A DNA stretch of 8,805 bases from an uncultured Thiomonas sp. (GTDB lineage Bacteria; Pseudomonadota; Gammaproteobacteria; Burkholderiales; Burkholderiaceae_C): NCBI GenBank assembly GCA_937927695.1, contig CALBRU010000322.1, positions 1 to 8,805 on the forward strand, in the 5' to 3' direction. This document shows, piece after piece, positions 6,390 through 8,805 of this stretch. How positions within the stretch are numbered: the first letter of the stretch is position 1; every line of letters starts with the position of its first letter. The notes beneath the pieces are model-generated. The model was given only the letters and a program-made list of their open reading frames with translations. It ran no database searches and had not been told where the DNA came from. Position numbers and translations under genes: made by a program.

Positions 6390-7124
6390 ATGCTCATCCG
6401 TCTCTATTTGTTCTCTGGCCTGCGTCTGCTCGCGCTCGCGTGGGTCGTCAATGCCAGCCTGGGCGTAGCGGCATTCGCTTGGGCTGTGCCCGCAGCTGAG
6501 AGCCCAGCCACCATCCGTGCGGCGGTGGAGGCGTTTGTTCGGGCGGGGCTGCCCCCAGGCGGGGAAAAGGTGAAGATCGATGTTCAGGGGCCAGCGCCGG
6601 GACTGCGCTTTCCGCAGTGCGCCGATCTGCACACGGCCTATTTCGGCAACGCCAACCCCTACGGCGCGCAAACCGTGGAAGTGCGCTGCACCGCGCCCTC
6701 GGTCTGGTCGCTCTACCTGCCGGTGCGGGTGGACCGGCCGCAAGGGGTGGTGGTCGTAGCGCGCGCACTGCAGGCCGGGCATGTGCTCACTGCGGCCGAT
6801 CTCACCACGGTCGAGCGCGACGCCGCCCGGCTGCCCCCCGGCGCGGTGACCGACGCGCAGGCGCTGGTCGGGCAGGTGCTGCGCTACAGCGTGGCGGCGG
6901 GGCAGCCGCTGGTGCAGAGCATGCTCACCGGCCCGCAACTCGTTCACTACGGCCAGTCCGTCAGCCTGATCGCTCAGGGCATGGGGGTGCGTCTGGTGGC
7001 GCTGGGGCAGGCGATGGCGGACGGCCGCGTGGGGCAATCGGTGCTGGTGCGCAATGTGCAGTCGGGCCGGGTGGTCAGCGGCATTGTGGACGCGCAAGGG
7101 CAAGTCGTCGTACCGCTGCAGTAA
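6390..7124 (+). CDS. flgA: Flagellar P-ring assembly chaperone FlgA
   Basis: FlgA is the periplasmic chaperone that helps FlgI subunits polymerise into the P ring. From the ATG at 6390 it has 244 residues (enteric ~219). It carries a Sec signal peptide (about residues 1-36, Arg4 and Arg11 then a Leu/Ala/Val core, cleavage near AVPAAES). Cys77 and Cys100 lie in the N-terminal domain, a SAF-like domain spans about 118-180 (VVVARALQAGHVLTAADL, then VGQVLRYSVAAGQPL), and a C-terminal beta domain has GMGVRLVALGQAMADGRVG and NVQSGRVVSGIV. The open frame extends upstream to 6036, but that part overlaps flgB and lies before the predicted promoter, so the internal ATG with its signal peptide is preferred. 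There is no visible Shine-Dalgarno. The divergent position opposite flgB is typical; flgM and flgN do not follow it here. Confidence 0.94.
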   Translation: MLIRLYLFSGLRLLALAWVVNASLGVAAFAWAVPAAESPATIRAAVEAFVRAGLPPGGEKVKIDVQGPAPGLRFPQCADLHTAYFGNANPYGAQTVEVRCTAPSVWSLYLPVRVDRPQGVVVVARALQAGHVLTAADLTTVERDAARLPPGAVTDAQALVGQVLRYSVAAGQPLVQSMLTGPQLVHYGQSVSLIAQGMGVRLVALGQAMADGRVGQSVLVRNVQSGRVVSGIVDAQGQVVVPLQ

Positions 7125-7202
7125 CCGACTATCGCCAGCGTCAAAAAACCGTCTTCCGGTGGAGGCAACCCGCAGAACGGGCTGATTGCGCCTACTGAAG
7201 TG

Positions 7203-7215
7203 CGGAGTGACTCCG
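7203..7215. promoter_or_regulatory. 13-bp palindrome upstream of the diguanylate cyclase promoter
   Basis: CGGAGTGACTCCG has perfect 6-bp arms around one central base. It lies in the 178-bp gap between flgA and the diguanylate cyclase gene, centred about 73 bp upstream of the predicted sigma-54 transcript start, where an activator could bind. A GGCAA lies further upstream at 7164-7168. No T-run follows, so a terminator is unlikely. Chance occurrence is possible. Confidence 0.35.
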
Positions 7216-7254
7216 AAAAGAAGTCATTTATCGTCTCGAAAGGCAGGTAATCGA

Positions 7255-7271
7255 CTGGCACCGGGTTTGCT
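7255..7271 (+). promoter_or_regulatory. Predicted sigma-54 (RpoN) promoter for the diguanylate cyclase gene
   Basis: The plus strand reads CTGGCACCGGGTTTGCT, a near-perfect -24/-12 sequence with TGGCAC, a 5-bp spacer and TTGCT; only one consensus position differs. GG is at 7257-7258 and GC at 7269-7270. The predicted transcript start is near 7282, 21 nt before the ATG at 7303. This is the best sigma-54 match in the window and argues that the gene has its own promoter instead of only read-through from flgA. Confidence 0.75.
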
Positions 7272-7292
7272 AAGAAGGAATCACCCTTTGAT

Positions 7293-7296
7293 GGAG
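7293..7296 (+). promoter_or_regulatory. Shine-Dalgarno GGAG deciding the start at 7303
   Basis: GGAG ends 6 bp before the ATG at 7303. The competing in-frame ATG at 7291 has AAGGA at 7275-7279, but that lies upstream of the transcript start predicted from the sigma-54 promoter (~7282), so it would not be in the mRNA. This favours 7303 as the start. Confidence 0.6.
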
Positions 7297-7302
7297 ATTC
7301 CC

Positions 7303-8280
7303 ATGCGTGCCCTTGCTTTGTTACCCAGCGCCGAACCCAAACAGCCGTCCACGCCGACGTTGAGTGTGCTCGAAGGCGGCCTGATCGAAGCGCATCCTGT
7401 TGAGCCCGAGATGGGCCCGGCGGCTGAGACTTCGGCCCTGAGACTGGCGCGGCAGATCTACGCCGCGTGGTTTCAGCGCTGCCTGCGTCAGGGGGGCTAT
7501 CGCAAAAACCCCGGCGCTGTGGCCGCGTTGCCGCGAGCGGCCATCGAACACCAGCTTGACCGGGCCATCGACCGCAGTGGACCAGATGCCGCCGAGTTGC
7601 TGCCGCTGCATGATGCGCAGCAGCAGCGTCTGGCTGAGCTTGGCGTCTTGATCAGCACCTTGGCCGCTTCGGACAAGCAGCACGCCCGGGCGGTGCAAAC
7701 CTGGGATCGGCTGATCGACCTCGGTCTCGACACCCTGCAGGGCTTTGCCGATCTGGAAGTGGTGTTCGCCGCCCGGCGTGCGGCGCAAGACCCGCTGACC
7801 GGTCTGCCGGGCCGCGCCGCGCTGCAGCAGCGCCTGCTGGGCGAACAGTCGCTGGTGCTGCGTCAGGGCCGCATGTGCTCGGTCGTCATGCTCGACATCG
7901 ACCACTTCAAGAGCGTCAACGACCAACACGGACATCAGGCGGGCGACCGCGTGCTCGCCGCATTCGCCCGCCTGCTGCGCGGCGCGCTGCGTCCCTACGA
8001 CGGCGTCTATCGCTACGGCGGGGAGGAGTTCGTCCTGGTGCTGCCCGGCGCCACCGCCGCGCAGGCGGGGAGAATCATCGACCGCATGCGGCAGACCATC
8101 GCGCAGCGTCCGCTGGTGCAGACCCAGACCGGCGGCCTGCACATCAGCTTCTCCGCTGGCGTGGCCGCGCTGAACGAGCGCGCCATTGCGCAAACGCTGC
8201 GCTGCGCGGATGCGGCGCTGTACCGCGCCAAGGCCGAAGGGCGCGATCAGGTGCGCCTCGAACGCGGCCATTGCGCATGA
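7303..8280 (+). CDS. Diguanylate cyclase with GGEEF domain
   Basis: This enzyme should make the second messenger c-di-GMP from two GTP in the cytoplasm. It has 325 residues with no membrane segment. The GGDEF domain covers about residues 160-320: it opens with DPLTGLPGR, has the metal-binding VVMLDIDHFKSVND (Asp198), the HGHQAGD loop (Asp215), the signature YRYGGEEF (GGEEF 239-243), and FSAGVA followed by ADAALYRAKAEGRDQV. The feedback inhibitory RxxD (Arg230-Asp233) is intact, so product inhibition is expected. Residues 1-40 are Pro/Glu/Ala-rich and probably disordered; residues 42-160 are predicted alpha-helical by eye. The closest style I recognise is E. coli DgcZ (DVLTGLPGR, VYRYGGEEF), whose N-terminus is a zinc-binding CZB domain, but the ligand pattern is not obvious here. 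It has its own sigma-54 promoter next to flgA, suggesting co-regulation with the flagellum. Confidence 0.93.
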   Translation: MRALALLPSAEPKQPSTPTLSVLEGGLIEAHPVEPEMGPAAETSALRLARQIYAAWFQRCLRQGGYRKNPGAVAALPRAAIEHQLDRAIDRSGPDAAELLPLHDAQQQRLAELGVLISTLAASDKQHARAVQTWDRLIDLGLDTLQGFADLEVVFAARRAAQDPLTGLPGRAALQQRLLGEQSLVLRQGRMCSVVMLDIDHFKSVNDQHGHQAGDRVLAAFARLLRGALRPYDGVYRYGGEEFVLVLPGATAAQAGRIIDRMRQTIAQRPLVQTQTGGLHISFSAGVAALNERAIAQTLRCADAALYRAKAEGRDQVRLERGHCA

Positions 8281-8359
8281 GATCGTCGCTAAGGTCGCCA
8301 TTCGCAACCGGGTGCGCCGTGCCTCCTTCGTGGAGATGGGCCCGGCGTTGAGCGTCACC

Positions 8360-8805
8360 ATGTCCGCGTCTGCCCCCCGTCCCCGTTCGCCCAGCGGCCT
8401 GCGCCAAGCCAGCGCGCAGGAGTTGCTGGCGGCTTTTCGTGTGGATGCGGAGGAATTTTTGCGACTGTTCATCGCCGGCCTGCAAACGCAGCCCACGCGC
8501 GAGGACACGCTGCAGTCGCTGGGCAACGCCGCTGAGGCCCTGCGCGGCATTCGCATCGGCGCCGACTTTCTGCAGCTTCGAGCCGTCAGTGCGCTTTGCC
8601 GCCGGGGCGAACAGGATCTGCTGCAACAACTGCCCTTGGTCGCATCCGGCGCTGCGCTGCAATGGGAAACCTTGCAGGAGGTGATCGACGGCTTGCGCGA
8701 GCACTTGTTGCCGGAGCAGGCCGAGCCGACAGCAGCGCCCGCGACTTCCGAGCCGCCCCCGCTGCAGCCGCTAGCAGAGCCAGAGCCAGAGCCAGAGCCA
8801 GAGCC
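8360..8805 (+). CDS. Hpt/CheA P1-like N-terminal domain protein, phospho-His missing (3' end beyond window)
   Basis: The frame is open to the right edge (148 codons plus two bases). Residues about 20-115 are helical and resemble the P1 (Hpt) domain of CheA-type kinases: ELLAAFRVDAEEFLRLFIAGL matches their first helix, and NAAEALRGIRIGADFLQL sits where relatives have the AHxLKG phosphorylation helix. In that alignment the phosphorylated His is Glu59, followed by Leu61-Arg62-Gly63, so phosphotransfer by this domain is unlikely. SALCRRGEQDLL fits the next helix. From about residue 121 a Pro/Glu/Ala-rich linker ends in Glu-Pro repeats. The C-terminal domains are unseen: it could be a chemosensory kinase with a degenerate first Hpt or a scaffold. 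The ATG at 8360 has only a weak GAG; ATG 8336 and GTG 8330 are in-frame alternatives. It follows the diguanylate cyclase by 79 bp and is probably co-transcribed. Confidence 0.7.
   Translation, partial: MSASAPRPRSPSGLRQASAQELLAAFRVDAEEFLRLFIAGLQTQPTREDTLQSLGNAAEALRGIRIGADFLQLRAVSALCRRGEQDLLQQLPLVASGAALQWETLQEVIDGLREHLLPEQAEPTAAPATSEPPPLQPLAEPEPEPEPE
8776..8805 (+). repeat. Hexanucleotide repeat (agagcc)5 encoding Glu-Pro
   Basis: Five perfect copies of agagcc run to the right edge and may continue beyond it. In the frame of the partial gene from 8360 they encode alternating Pro and Glu, part of a proline-rich linker. The unit is a multiple of three, so copy-number change would lengthen or shorten the linker without frameshift. 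Confidence 0.85.

Noticed and set aside
7125..7200. Terminator after flgA
   Set aside because: Only 4-bp arms (ACCG/CGGT and CCCG/CGGG) without a following T-run are present, too weak for a rho-independent terminator.
8277..8351. Short frame starting at the ATGA overlap with the cyclase stop codon (24 codons)
   Set aside because: It ends after 24 codons in Arg-rich sequence without a ribosome-binding site; the real downstream gene is in another frame.
7321..8556. Minus-strand open frame of 411 codons opposite the diguanylate cyclase gene
   Set aside because: The plus-strand frame has an intact GGEEF domain; the antisense product has no recognisable domain and arises from codon bias.
8144..8704. 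Minus-strand open frame of 186 codons at the right end
   Set aside because: It overlaps both the cyclase C-terminus and the Hpt-like gene and shows no family resemblance or ribosome-binding site.

Overview
The window suggests a GC-rich, flagellated Gram-negative bacterium. Genes for both the outer-membrane L ring (flgH lipoprotein) and the periplasmic P ring (flgI) are present. Protein style and composition fit a beta- or gamma-proteobacterium, with beta as my guess; no RNA gene or housekeeping marker is present to settle this.

Layout. Positions 1-6139 (minus strand) hold a compact flagellar rod, hook and ring operon in the canonical order flgB-flgC-flgD-flgE-flgF-flgG-flgH-flgI. The end of flgI runs off the left edge. 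Gaps are 14-95 bp, and flgG and flgH overlap by one base. Positions 6140-6389 form a divergent control region. Positions 6390-7124 (plus strand) encode FlgA, the periplasmic P-ring chaperone. Positions 7303-8280 (plus) encode a diguanylate cyclase with an intact GGEEF active site and an RxxD feedback site. From 8360 (plus) a protein starts that runs off the right edge; its N-terminus looks like a CheA-type Hpt (P1) domain in which Glu occupies the place of the phosphorylated His, followed by a Glu-Pro repeat linker.

The most interesting part is regulatory. I find three sigma-54 (RpoN) -24/-12 type promoters, each with exact GG-N10-GC spacing: one facing flgB, one facing flgA and one just upstream of the diguanylate cyclase gene. 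Midway between the two divergent promoters lies a 20-bp palindrome (9-bp arms, 2-bp centre) made of CGGCAA half-sites. Further GGCAA motifs surround it, and two more lie in a perfect 15-bp tandem repeat covering the predicted start of the flgA transcript. This is the arrangement expected for a shared enhancer bound by a flagellar sigma-54 activator. It suggests that hook-basal-body assembly and a c-di-GMP-producing enzyme are switched on by the same RpoN-dependent programme.

The flagellar proteins are full length and ordinary. flgM and flgN, often found beside flgA, are absent here, and the diguanylate cyclase sits in their place. I see no mobile element, CRISPR array, tRNA or rRNA, and no convincing rho-independent terminator.
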